This document shows, one piece after another, positions 1 to 7,812 of a stretch of DNA of 9,256 nucleotides. Under the pieces are notes generated by a model. The model was given only the letters and a program-made list of their open reading frames with translations. It made no database searches and had not been told where the DNA came from. Made by a program: the position numbers and the translations under genes. This DNA is from Mycobacteriaceae bacterium (GTDB lineage Bacteria; Actinomycetota; Actinomycetes; Mycobacteriales; Mycobacteriaceae): NCBI GenBank assembly GCA_019242135.1, contig JAFAWC010000347.1, forward strand, positions 1 to 9,256, written 5' to 3'. How positions within the stretch are numbered: position 1 is the stretch's first letter; the number at the start of each line of letters is the position of its first letter.

Positions 1-37
1 GCCCGACATCCAGCGGGTGCTGGGCGCACAGAGCTGA
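1..37 (+). CDS. 3' end of an unidentified upstream gene (partial)
   Basis: Reading from base 2 gives PDIQRVLGAQS followed by TGA at 35-37, which looks like an ordinary protein C-terminus. It is followed at once by a strong hairpin, as expected after the end of a gene. Eleven codons are too few to name a family. The frame is not certain: reading from base 1 gives another open stretch ending at TGA 43-45. The call rests mostly on the hairpin placed directly after it. Confidence 0.35.
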   Translation, partial: PDIQRVLGAQS

Positions 38-47
38 CGCTATGACC

Positions 48-83
48 CTTCGACCCCGGCACAGCGCCGTGCCGGGGTCGAAG
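48..83. terminator. Perfect 15-bp hairpin, likely bidirectional intrinsic terminator
   Basis: CTTCGACCCCGGCAC (48-62) is exactly complementary to GTGCCGGGGTCGAAG (69-83), with a 6-nt loop, AGCGCC. It lies between the presumed end of a plus-strand gene (stop at 35-37) and the stop of the minus-strand oxidoreductase (110-112), so it could serve both converging transcripts. No U-tract follows on either strand. Strong GC stems without a U-tract are commonly proposed as terminators in mycobacteria. The stem is seen directly; termination is inferred. Confidence 0.75.
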
Positions 84-109
84 TGTCTCATCAAGGCACT
101 CACTGCGTC

Positions 110-1081
110 CTAGTCCCGAACGCGGACCACCACTTTCCCTTTGGCACTGCGGTTCTCCAGCGAGGCCACCGCGGCGCCGGCCTCCTCGAGCGGATACACC
201 ACGGGCTCCGGTGCCGCCAGTGTGCCCGATGACAGCAGCTTCTCCAGGTCGGCCCATTGCTCCTGCAGCGCGCCTGGGTGAGTCAGGCCCCAGGCGCCCC
301 AACCCACGCCCACCACGTCAATGTTGTTCAGCAGCAACCGGTTCACCTTCACCGTAGGGATTTCGCCGCCGGTGAAGCCGACCACCAGCAGCCGTCCGGC
401 CGGGGCGAGCGCGCGCAGCGAGTCGGTGAACCGGTCGCCGCCCACTGGGTCCATCACGATGTCGACGCCCCGGCCGCCGGTCAGCGACTTCACCGCGTCC
501 TTGAAGCCCTCGGCCAGAACGACGTCCGTGGCCCCGGCTGCGGTGGCGACCTGTCGCTTGTCCTCCGTGCTGACCACCGCGATGGTGCGCGCCGCGCCCA
601 GCACCGGGGCGATCCGCAGTGTCGAGGTGCCGATGCCCCCTGCCGCGCCGTGCACCAGCACGGTTTCCCCCTCGGCCAGTCGCCCGCGCACCGTCAGCGC
701 GAAATACACCGTCAGGTCGTTGAACAGCAGCCCCGCGCCCGCCTCGAAGCTCACGTTGTCCGGGAGCCGGAAGACCCGCTGCGGATCGAGGATGGCGATC
801 TCGGCCATCCCGCCGCCGATCATCGTCAGGCCGACGACTCGGTCGCCGGCAGCGACGTGGCTGCCGTCGGGAGCGCTGCGCACGACGCCAGCGATCTCGG
901 CCCCGACCACGAACGGGGGCTCGAGCTTGTACTGGTACAACCCGCGGGACAGCAACGCGTCGGGGAACGCGACGCCTGCGGCGTGCACCTCGACAACCAC
1001 GCCATCGCCGAGGGGTTCGTCGATGTCGCCGATCTCGATCGCGTCCGGACCGTCAAGCCGCATCACTCGTGCCGCGCGCAT
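110..1081 (-). CDS. Zinc-independent NAD(P)H:quinone oxidoreductase-type dehydrogenase (MDR superfamily)
   Basis: A 323-aa protein, the usual size for the quinone oxidoreductase (QOR) branch of medium-chain dehydrogenases/reductases. The N-terminal GroES-like domain covers about residues 1-120, with VVGAEIAGVV at 58-67. The nucleotide-binding Rossmann domain follows, with VLVHGAAGGIGTS at 141-153. The zinc-ligand GHE motif is absent and the chain has no cysteine, so neither catalytic nor structural zinc is expected. Family members use NAD(P)H to reduce quinones, enones or enoyl groups in the cytosol; the substrate here is unknown. The ATG at 1081 is chosen because GGAGG lies 5 nt upstream of it (1087-1091). 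A GTG at 1114 would add 11 residues but lacks so good a site. The gene diverges from a FadE pair, so a role in acyl or lipid breakdown is possible but unproven. Confidence 0.85.
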   Translation of the reverse strand: MRAARVMRLDGPDAIEIGDIDEPLGDGVVVEVHAAGVAFPDALLSRGLYQYKLEPPFVVGAEIAGVVRSAPDGSHVAAGDRVVGLTMIGGGMAEIAILDPQRVFRLPDNVSFEAGAGLLFNDLTVYFALTVRGRLAEGETVLVHGAAGGIGTSTLRIAPVLGAARTIAVVSTEDKRQVATAAGATDVVLAEGFKDAVKSLTGGRGVDIVMDPVGGDRFTDSLRALAPAGRLLVVGFTGGEIPTVKVNRLLLNNIDVVGVGWGAWGLTHPGALQEQWADLEKLLSSGTLAAPEPVVYPLEEAGAAVASLENRSAKGKVVVRVRD

Positions 1082-1086
1082 CCCAA

Positions 1087-1091
1087 CCTCC
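1087..1091 (-). promoter_or_regulatory. Ribosome binding site deciding the oxidoreductase start
   Basis: On the minus strand GGAGG is followed by 5 nt (TTGGG) and the ATG at 1081. This favours the 323-aa protein over the 334-aa version that starts at the GTG at 1114. Confidence 0.7.
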
Positions 1092-1144
1092 GTTACGCTC
1101 TGCTCTTCACGCACGCGCTCATCGCTGTCCCCCCGTGGCCAGAA

Positions 1145-1154
1145 AGCCTACTGT
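1145..1154. promoter_or_regulatory. Overlapping divergent -10 candidates
   Basis: AGCCTACTGT contains TACTGT on the plus strand (1149-1154) and TAGGCT on the minus strand (1150-1145), and both fit the TANNNT pattern of actinobacterial sigma-A -10 boxes. They share the central TA. The plus-strand box would start transcripts near 1160, about 25 nt before the first acyl-CoA dehydrogenase. The minus-strand box would start them near 1138, about 57 nt before the oxidoreductase. No clear -35 is visible on either side. TANNNT is a weak pattern and can arise by chance. Confidence 0.35.
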
Positions 1155-1160
1155 TCGAAC
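1153..1160. promoter_or_regulatory. Candidate operator, GTTCGAAC palindrome
   Basis: An exact 8-bp palindrome, GTTCGAAC, overlaps the last bases of the predicted plus-strand -10 box and reaches the likely transcription start of the fadE pair. A repressor bound here could block both divergent genes. TetR-type regulators often control fadE genes in mycobacteria, but no regulator gene is visible in this window. The half-sites do not extend beyond 4 bp, so this could be chance. Confidence 0.3.
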
Positions 1161-1185
1161 CAACACTCAGAAACGGAGGCGTCAC

Positions 1186-2346
1186 ATGCAACTAGCGCTG
1201 ACAGACGACGAGGCCGGCTTTCGGGATGAGCTCCGCGACTTTTACACCACCCAGATTCCCGCGGAGATCCGCGAACGGGTACGCCTCGGTCTGGAAATCC
1301 GCCGCGACGACATCGTCACCAGTCAGCAGATCCTCAATGCCCGCGGGCTGGCGGTGCCGAACTGGCCGGTGGAGTGGGGCGGAAAGCAGTGGACGCTAAC
1401 CCAGCAGCAGATCTGGCTCGACGAGATGCAGCTCGCTTGCGTACCCGAGCCGCTGAACTTCAACACCAAGATGGTCGGTCCGGTGATCGCCGAGTTCGGT
1501 TCGCCGCAGATCAAGGAACGCTTTCTGCCGCCGACCGCCAACATCGACATCTGGTGGTGTCAGGGGTTCTCGGAACCGGAGGCCGGCTCGGATCTCGCGT
1601 CGCTGCGCACCACCGCCCAGCGCGACGCAGACAGCTACGTCGTCAACGGCCAGAAGACCTGGACGACGCTGGGCCAGTACGCCGACTGGATTTTCTGCCT
1701 CGTGCGCACCGACCCGAAAGCGCCCAAACGTCAGGCCGGGATCTCGTTCTTGTTGATCGACCTCGACACCCCGGGGATCACGATGCGGCCGATCAAGCTG
1801 GTCGACGGCAGCGTCGAGGTCAACGAGGTCTTCTTCGAAGACGTCCGAGTTCCCGCCGACCAGCTGGTCGGAGAGGAGAACCAGGGCTGGTCGTACGCGA
1901 AATTCCTTCTCGGCAACGAACGCACAGGCATCGCCGGGGTCGGCAGAACCAAAGTCCGCCTCGCCGAGGTGAAAAAGCGCGCCCGCGAACGCGGCCGTCT
2001 CGACGACCCGCTGTTCGCCGCACGCCTGGCCGAGATCGAAAATGGCTTGCTTGCACTGGAACTCACGCAGATGCGGGTCGTGTCAGGGTCGACGGACGGC
2101 CGACCCAATCCGGTGTCATCGGTATTGAAGCTGCGGGGCAGCCAACTGCAGCAGGCGACCTCCGAGTTGCTCGTCGACGTTGCCGGTGCCGACGCAATTC
2201 CGGAGCGCTCAGCGGACGGCATCGCCTCGCCGGACTGGGCGCGACGCGCCGCGGCGATGTACCTGAACTACCGCAAAACCTCGATCTACGGGGGCAGCAA
2301 CGAGGTGCAGCGCAATATCATCTCATCGACCATTCTCGGATTGTGA
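1186..2346 (+). CDS. Acyl-CoA dehydrogenase, catalytic (large) subunit of a predicted heteromeric FadE pair
   Basis: A 386-aa flavin acyl-CoA dehydrogenase that would introduce the alpha,beta double bond in the first step of beta-oxidation. Visible motifs are the N-terminal helical domain (about 1-120), the flavin/substrate motif GFSEPEAGSD (127-136), the beta-domain NGQKTWTT (154-161), and the C-terminal helical domain ending in IYGGSNEVQRNI (367-378). The glutamate of the classical YEGT motif is replaced by Gly369. The sequence NER in helix G places Glu245 where isovaleryl-CoA dehydrogenase and the mycobacterial ChsE4 (FadE26) carry their catalytic base, so the enzyme is probably active. 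The ATG at 1186 is chosen because GGAGG at 1175-1179 lies 6 nt upstream; a longer version from 1069 would read through the promoter region. The next dehydrogenase follows after 8 nt. The pair resembles what databases often label pimeloyl-CoA dehydrogenase large and small subunits. The substrate is unknown. Confidence 0.9.
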   Translation: MQLALTDDEAGFRDELRDFYTTQIPAEIRERVRLGLEIRRDDIVTSQQILNARGLAVPNWPVEWGGKQWTLTQQQIWLDEMQLACVPEPLNFNTKMVGPVIAEFGSPQIKERFLPPTANIDIWWCQGFSEPEAGSDLASLRTTAQRDADSYVVNGQKTWTTLGQYADWIFCLVRTDPKAPKRQAGISFLLIDLDTPGITMRPIKLVDGSVEVNEVFFEDVRVPADQLVGEENQGWSYAKFLLGNERTGIAGVGRTKVRLAEVKKRARERGRLDDPLFAARLAEIENGLLALELTQMRVVSGSTDGRPNPVSSVLKLRGSQLQQATSELLVDVAGADAIPERSADGIASPDWARRAAAMYLNYRKTSIYGGSNEVQRNIISSTILGL

Positions 2347-2354
2347 GGCTGGCC

Positions 2355-3437
2355 ATGGACTTTCAACTTACCGACGAACAGGCTCTACTGCGCGACACCA
2401 CCCGCAATCTGCTGTCGCGCACCTACGACCAGGAAAGCCGCAATAAGGCCATCGCCGGCGAGCTGGGCTGGAGTCGCGAGGTGTGGGGCCAGCTGGCTGA
2501 AATAGGGATTCTCGGCTTGGGCTTCGACCAGGACAGCGGCGGACAGGTCGAGGTCGCGGTGGTGATGACCGAGATCGGCAGGCACCTCGCACCTGAGCCC
2601 GTTGCCCACGCGGCGCTGGTGCCGGGCAGCCTCGTCGCCGAGCGGGGCACGGCAGAGCAGCGCCGGCTGCTCGACGAAGTGGCCGCCGGCCACACGCTGC
2701 TCGCCTTCGCCCACGCTGATGCCAGCGCCACAACCGCTGTCCAACAAGACGATTCGTGGACGCTGGCCGGCTGCAAGAATCCCGTGCTGGCCGGTGACGC
2801 CGCCGACACCTTGGTCGTCAGCGCCACGCTGCCCGACGGCGGCACGGGACTGTTCCTCGTGGACGGCGACGCGGTGACCCGGCACCCCTACCGCACGTTC
2901 GACGGCCGGCGCGGCGCCCAGGTCGACTTCGACAACACCCCGGCCCAGCCGCTCGGCGAACCGACAGACGCCGGGCCGCACATTGCCGGCGCGTTGATCC
3001 GCACACTCTCAGCGCTGGACGCGGAGGCGGTCGGGGCGATGGAGGAGGCTCTTCGGCTGACGACCGAGTACCTGAAGACCCGCAAGCAGTTTGGGGTGAC
3101 GCTGAACAAGTTCCAGACACTCACCCAGCGGGCCGCCGACATGTACGTCTCGCTCGAGATGGCCCGCAGCATGAGCCATTACGCGGCGATGTCGATCGCC
3201 GATGGCAACCTCGATCCGATCATCGCGTCGCGCGCGAAGTTGCAGATCGGTCGCTCGGCGCGCCACATCGGCCAGGAGGCGATCCAGCTTCACGGTGGGA
3301 TCGGGATGACCGCCGAATACCCCGTGGGCCACTACACCGCACGACTGACGGCGATCGAGCAGACGCTCGGCTCGTCCCATACCCATCTCGCCACGCTCGC
3401 CGGCCACGTCGGCGACTACGACGTCGTCACCCTGTGA
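2355..3437 (+). CDS. Acyl-CoA dehydrogenase, degenerate (small) subunit partner
   Basis: A 360-aa member of the acyl-CoA dehydrogenase fold. The N-terminus, MDFQLTDEQALLRDTTRNLL, is typical. Family signatures kept include RKQFG (243-247) and the flavin-contacting LHGGIGMTAEYPVGHY (312-327). Other features are lost. Where active enzymes have TEPxAGSD this one reads AHADASATT (119-127); the C-terminal YEGTNEIQ site is replaced by IEQTLGSSHTH (334-344); and no glutamate sits at the helix-G position (around LSALDAEAVG, 218-227). It probably cannot work alone and is expected to pair with the preceding subunit in an alpha2beta2 tetramer, as in ChsE4-ChsE5. The start is 8 nt after the upstream stop. 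Its GAGG ribosome site (2345-2348) overlaps the upstream TGA, which implies translational coupling and matched amounts of the two chains. Confidence 0.88.
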   Translation: MDFQLTDEQALLRDTTRNLLSRTYDQESRNKAIAGELGWSREVWGQLAEIGILGLGFDQDSGGQVEVAVVMTEIGRHLAPEPVAHAALVPGSLVAERGTAEQRRLLDEVAAGHTLLAFAHADASATTAVQQDDSWTLAGCKNPVLAGDAADTLVVSATLPDGGTGLFLVDGDAVTRHPYRTFDGRRGAQVDFDNTPAQPLGEPTDAGPHIAGALIRTLSALDAEAVGAMEEALRLTTEYLKTRKQFGVTLNKFQTLTQRAADMYVSLEMARSMSHYAAMSIADGNLDPIIASRAKLQIGRSARHIGQEAIQLHGGIGMTAEYPVGHYTARLTAIEQTLGSSHTHLATLAGHVGDYDVVTL

Positions 3438-3453
3438 ACCCCGTCGCCGAGTC

Positions 3454-4811
3454 TCACCCCACCAGCCGGGCGATCGACCGCAGCGGAATCGGCAACCACC
3501 CCGGCCGGTGCCGCGCCTCATACGCGGCCTCGTAGACGGCCTTGTCCAGCTCGTAGGCCGACAACACCGTCGCGGAGTCGCGTGGATCGACGCCCGCGAC
3601 CGCGGCGTACCCGTCGCAGAACGCCGCCTGGTTGCGGTCCACCCATTCCCGCGCGCGGGCGGCCAGCTGCTTGCCCGGCTCGTCGGCGTCCAGATCCACC
3701 AGCCGCTGGTAGGCCGCGTACTCGTAGGACCGCAGCATCCCCGCGACATCGCGCAGCGGCGAATCCCGTTTGCGCCTCTCCTCCAACGGTTGCCCCGGTT
3801 CTCCCTCGAAGTCGATCAGCAACCAGGTTTCCGGGGTTCGCAGGGCCTGGCCGAGATGCAGGTCGCCGTGGATGCGCTGCGCGGTCATCGTCTCGCCGAC
3901 GAGCTTGTGGAACCGTTCCTCGATCGCCGCGAGGTACTGGCCGAGCTCGGGCACCGAACGCGCTGCGGTCGATAGCCGTGCCAGCATCGCCTCCACGGGA
4001 AAGTCCACCGGCGTCGTCCCCATCTCCGCGGCCAGCGTGGCGTGCACCGACGCGACCGCCCCGCCGAGGCGGTACGACTCGCTGGCGAAGTCGCCGCCGA
4101 CTTCGTAGGCGTACAGGTCACCCTCCGCGAACAGGTCGCGGGTGCTGGCCGTGGCCATGTCCCAGCCCTCGGCGGAGTTGGCCGCGAACTCGGTCACCAT
4201 GCCCAGCGGCCACAGCTCCCCCTCGAGGGACATCTCGATCGACCCGAGCAGCGGCGCCACGTGCGGGTTTCCGGCCCGGCCCAGCACCCGATTCAACTCG
4301 ATGTCGGAGTTGATTCCCGGGGACACCCGTCGGAAGACCTTGAGGATGGCCTCCTGCTCGAAGATCACGCTGGTGTTGCTCTGCTCGGATTCGAACACCC
4401 GCGGGGCGGCGTCGGTCGGCAGCGTCGCGCCCGGCTCCTTGCTGAATGTCACATCGCCGCGCTGCGCGGACGCGTCGATCAGCGAGAGCAGGACCTGCGC
4501 GGCCGCCGGGTCGTAGAGCGCGTCGTAGCCGGTGCGATTCCCGCCCGGACCGGCACAGCTGCCGATCGTCGCGACGTTGCTGTATTCGCCCGGCGGCGGA
4601 CGGTCCCACAACACGGTGACCTGGTAGCGCTCGGACGAGCCGTCGGTGTAGGAAACGTCGACCAGCGCCAGGTCGAGGTCATCGCCGAGCGGGACGACCA
4701 GGGCCGGCTCGGCCGCAGCCAGCTCCCTGCTCCGGCCGGCGTACCAGCGCTGACGCGGCAGCCAGTCCGCGAACGGCAGGTTCATCGCCATCTGCTCTTC
4801 GCCCGAGTGGC

Positions 4812-4815
<4 letters not shown>
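3454..4815 (-). CDS. mak: Maltokinase (maltose 1-kinase)
   Basis: A 453-aa protein that resembles mycobacterial Mak (also called Pep2) over its full length; the M. tuberculosis enzyme is about 455 aa. Mak uses ATP to phosphorylate maltose to maltose-1-phosphate, the glucosyl donor for GlgE in alpha-glucan synthesis. The N-terminal cap domain carries [10 protein letters not shown] (19-28). In the eukaryotic-kinase-like fold, the catalytic loop is IHGDLHLGQ (315-323) with Asp318, and the metal-binding DFG-equivalent is DFEGEP (335-340). The conserved [12 protein letters not shown] follows at 352-363, and the C-terminus keeps [15 protein letters not shown] (421-435). The ATG overlaps the treS stop as ATGA (4812-4815). 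A purine-rich site, GGAGGAGAAGG, precedes it at 4820-4830. It is the second gene of a treS-mak operon; TreS and Mak are known to form a complex in mycobacteria. Confidence 0.96.
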
Positions 4816-6587
<1,772 letters not shown>

Positions 6588-6731
6588 CAGGGTGTCACCT
6601 ACCCCTTGTCGGCGAAACCGAATCTTCCCCCGCGCCGCGGTCAGATCCGGATCGGAAACTGCCGACCGGAAGCCCCGACAGGCGCCCGTCGACTTAGGCG
6701 GGTATCGTGATTGGGCCAACGGCCGTCGAAA
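6588..6731. promoter_or_regulatory. Divergent intergenic region between treS and the mycolate methyltransferase gene
   Basis: This 144-nt region must hold the promoter for the treS-mak operon leftward and for the methyltransferase rightward. Plus-strand TATCGT (6703-6708) fits TANNNT and would start transcripts near 6715, giving a leader of about 17-29 nt. An exact 10-bp palindrome, GATCCGGATC, lies at 6644-6653. I could not pick a convincing -10 for treS. Shared regulation of trehalose/glucan flux and mycolate modification is possible but not shown. Confidence 0.5.
6703..6708 (+). promoter_or_regulatory. -10 candidate for the mycolate methyltransferase gene
   Basis: TATCGT matches TANNNT and lies 23 nt before the ATG at 6732. 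No good -35 is seen, which is common in mycobacterial sigma-A promoters. Confidence 0.35.
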
Positions 6732-7631
6732 ATGGGAGATAGGTTGCCATCCAGATCTACCGGCCGGAACCTGACGCCGCATTTCGACGATGTACAGGCG
6801 CATTACGACCTGTCCGACGACTTCTTTCGGCTCTTTCTCGATCCCAGCCAGACCTACAGTTGCGCCTACTTCGAGCGCGACGACATGACGTTGGAGGAAG
6901 CCCAACTCAGCAAGGTCGATCTCGCGCTGGGCAAGCTGGCGCTGGAGCCCGGGATGACACTGCTCGACGTCGGCTGCGGCTGGGGCTCGGCCATGAAACG
7001 CGCGGTGGAGCGGTATGACGTGAACGTCGTCGGTCTGACGCTGAGCAAAAACCAGGTCCACCACACCGAAAAGCTGTTGGCCGAATTGGGCGGTCGGCGC
7101 TCGAAGCGGGTCCTGCTGCAGGGCTGGGAGAAATTCGATCAGCCGGTGGACCGCATCGTCAGCATCGGCGCGTTCGAGCACTTCGGCCACGAACGATATC
7201 CCGCATTCTTCGATTTCGCTTACAACTCATTGCCCGAAGACGGAATCATGCTGCTGCACACCATCACCGGCTTGCATCCGGCGCAGGCGGCCCAGCGCGG
7301 CTTGCCGCTGACGTTCGAGTTCGCGCGGTTTCTCAAGTTCATCATGACCGAGATCTTCCCGGGCGGTCGGCTGCCGTCAATCGAGATGGTTGAGGACCGG
7401 GCCGGCGAGGGCGGATTCGCGGTGACACGCGTGCAGTCTCTGCAGCCGCATTACGCCAGAACACTCGACCTGTGGGCCGCGGCGCTGCAACGCCACCGGG
7501 TCGAGGCGATCGCGCTTCAGTCCGAAGAGGTGTACCAGCGATACATGAAATACCTGACCGGCTGCGCCGACATGTTCCGCAAGGGATACATCGACGTCAA
7601 CCAGTTCACGTTGGAGAAGGTTGCCGCCTGA
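6732..7631 (+). CDS. Mycolic acid cyclopropane synthase / methyltransferase family protein (SAM-dependent)
   Basis: A 299-aa protein of the CmaA/PcaA/MmaA/UmaA family, whose M. tuberculosis members are about 287-301 aa. These enzymes transfer a methyl group from SAM to double bonds of meromycolate chains, giving cyclopropane, methyl or hydroxyl groups. The SAM motif is [10 protein letters not shown] (77-86). The four bicarbonate-site residues of CmaA1 (C35, E140, H167, Y232) are all present at a constant offset of 9, as C44, E149, H176 and Y241. Position 146 is Gly (SIGAFEH), as I recall for cyclopropane synthases; MmaA4 has Glu there as I recall it. That leans towards cyclopropanation, but paralogue specificity cannot be settled by eye. 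The ATG at 6732 has no ribosome site. A TTG at 6744, preceded by GGGAG (6734-6738), may be the true start (295 aa). The 3' end overlaps the convergent small gene by 26 nt. Confidence 0.92.
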   Translation: MGDRLPSRSTGRNLTPHFDDVQAHYDLSDDFFRLFLDPSQTYSCAYFERDDMTLEEAQLSKVDLALGKLALEPGMTLLDVGCGWGSAMKRAVERYDVNVVGLTLSKNQVHHTEKLLAELGGRRSKRVLLQGWEKFDQPVDRIVSIGAFEHFGHERYPAFFDFAYNSLPEDGIMLLHTITGLHPAQAAQRGLPLTFEFARFLKFIMTEIFPGGRLPSIEMVEDRAGEGGFAVTRVQSLQPHYARTLDLWAAALQRHRVEAIALQSEEVYQRYMKYLTGCADMFRKGYIDVNQFTLEKVAA

Positions 7632-7812
7632 CCGGCATCAGCAAGGCCACCGAGACAACCAGCAGGATCACCGGCGACGCGGCAACAGGGTACGTCCAGA
7701 CGCCCGACGCGAGCAGCATAACGGCGAGCAGGATCCGGCCGACCGTTAGTGTCATGGCTATCTGACGCCGCGGCGTCAGGTTTGTGACATCGCGCCGTCG
7801 GGGAGAAGACAT
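7606..7812 (-). CDS. Small predicted two-helix membrane protein
   Basis: A 68-aa reading frame that I do not recognise. After an Arg-rich N-terminus (PRRR at 4-7, PRRQ at 14-17) come two hydrophobic stretches, about 22-41 and 43-61, joined by a tight turn at TYPV. The tail is polar with VRRQ (61-64). Positive charge at both ends predicts a hairpin with both ends in the cytoplasm. The ATG at 7812 has AGGAGGG (7827-7821) 8 nt upstream, a strong ribosome site. An inner ATG at 7755 would give 49 aa with no such site and would leave the 18-bp palindrome outside the gene. The stop lies 26 nt inside the convergent methyltransferase gene, and the 7812 start shares CATG with the divergent dehydrogenase. 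It could be spurious, but it fills an otherwise empty 179-nt gap with a membrane-like composition. Confidence 0.5.
   Translation of the reverse strand: MSSPRRRDVTNLTPRRQIAMTLTVGRILLAVMLLASGVWTYPVAASPVILLVVSVALLMPVRRQPSPT
7762..7779. repeat. Perfect 18-bp palindrome, candidate operator
   Basis: CTGACGCCGCGGCGTCAG equals its own reverse complement, and the symmetry stops at both ends. It lies 31 nt before the ATG of the third acyl-CoA dehydrogenase and 6 nt before the inner start (7755) of the small membrane protein. That is a natural site for a dimeric repressor acting on both genes. If the small gene starts at 7812, the palindrome is also coding and reads LTPRRQ. It could instead form a hairpin in RNA, but it has no loop and no U-tract, so a protein-binding site is more likely than a terminator. 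Confidence 0.6.
7800..7805 (+). promoter_or_regulatory. Ribosome binding site of the third acyl-CoA dehydrogenase
   Basis: GGGGAG ends 5 nt before the ATG at 7811 and supports that start. The bases also lie within the opposite-strand small membrane-protein frame if that begins at 7812. Confidence 0.65.

Noticed and set aside
1145..1185. Possible KstR/KstR2 (cholesterol regulon) box before the fadE pair
   Set aside because: GTTCGAAC resembles part of such sites only loosely. The spacing and flanks do not fit the consensus as I remember it.
1374..2354. Upstream extension of the second dehydrogenase frame through the first dehydrogenase gene
   Set aside because: This stretch is an out-of-frame, Arg-rich shadow of the first gene. 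The family-typical N-terminus and ribosome site start at 2355.
3409..3450. TCGGCGAC (3409-3416) pairs with GTCGCCGA (3443-3450), spanning the fadE stop, as a possible terminator
   Set aside because: The stem is only 8 bp with a 26-nt loop and no U-tract, which is too weak to call in sequence of this GC content.
6588..7190. Upstream extension of the treS frame by about 200 codons
   Set aside because: It is antisense to the methyltransferase gene and lacks TreS similarity. The start at 6587 gives the family length.
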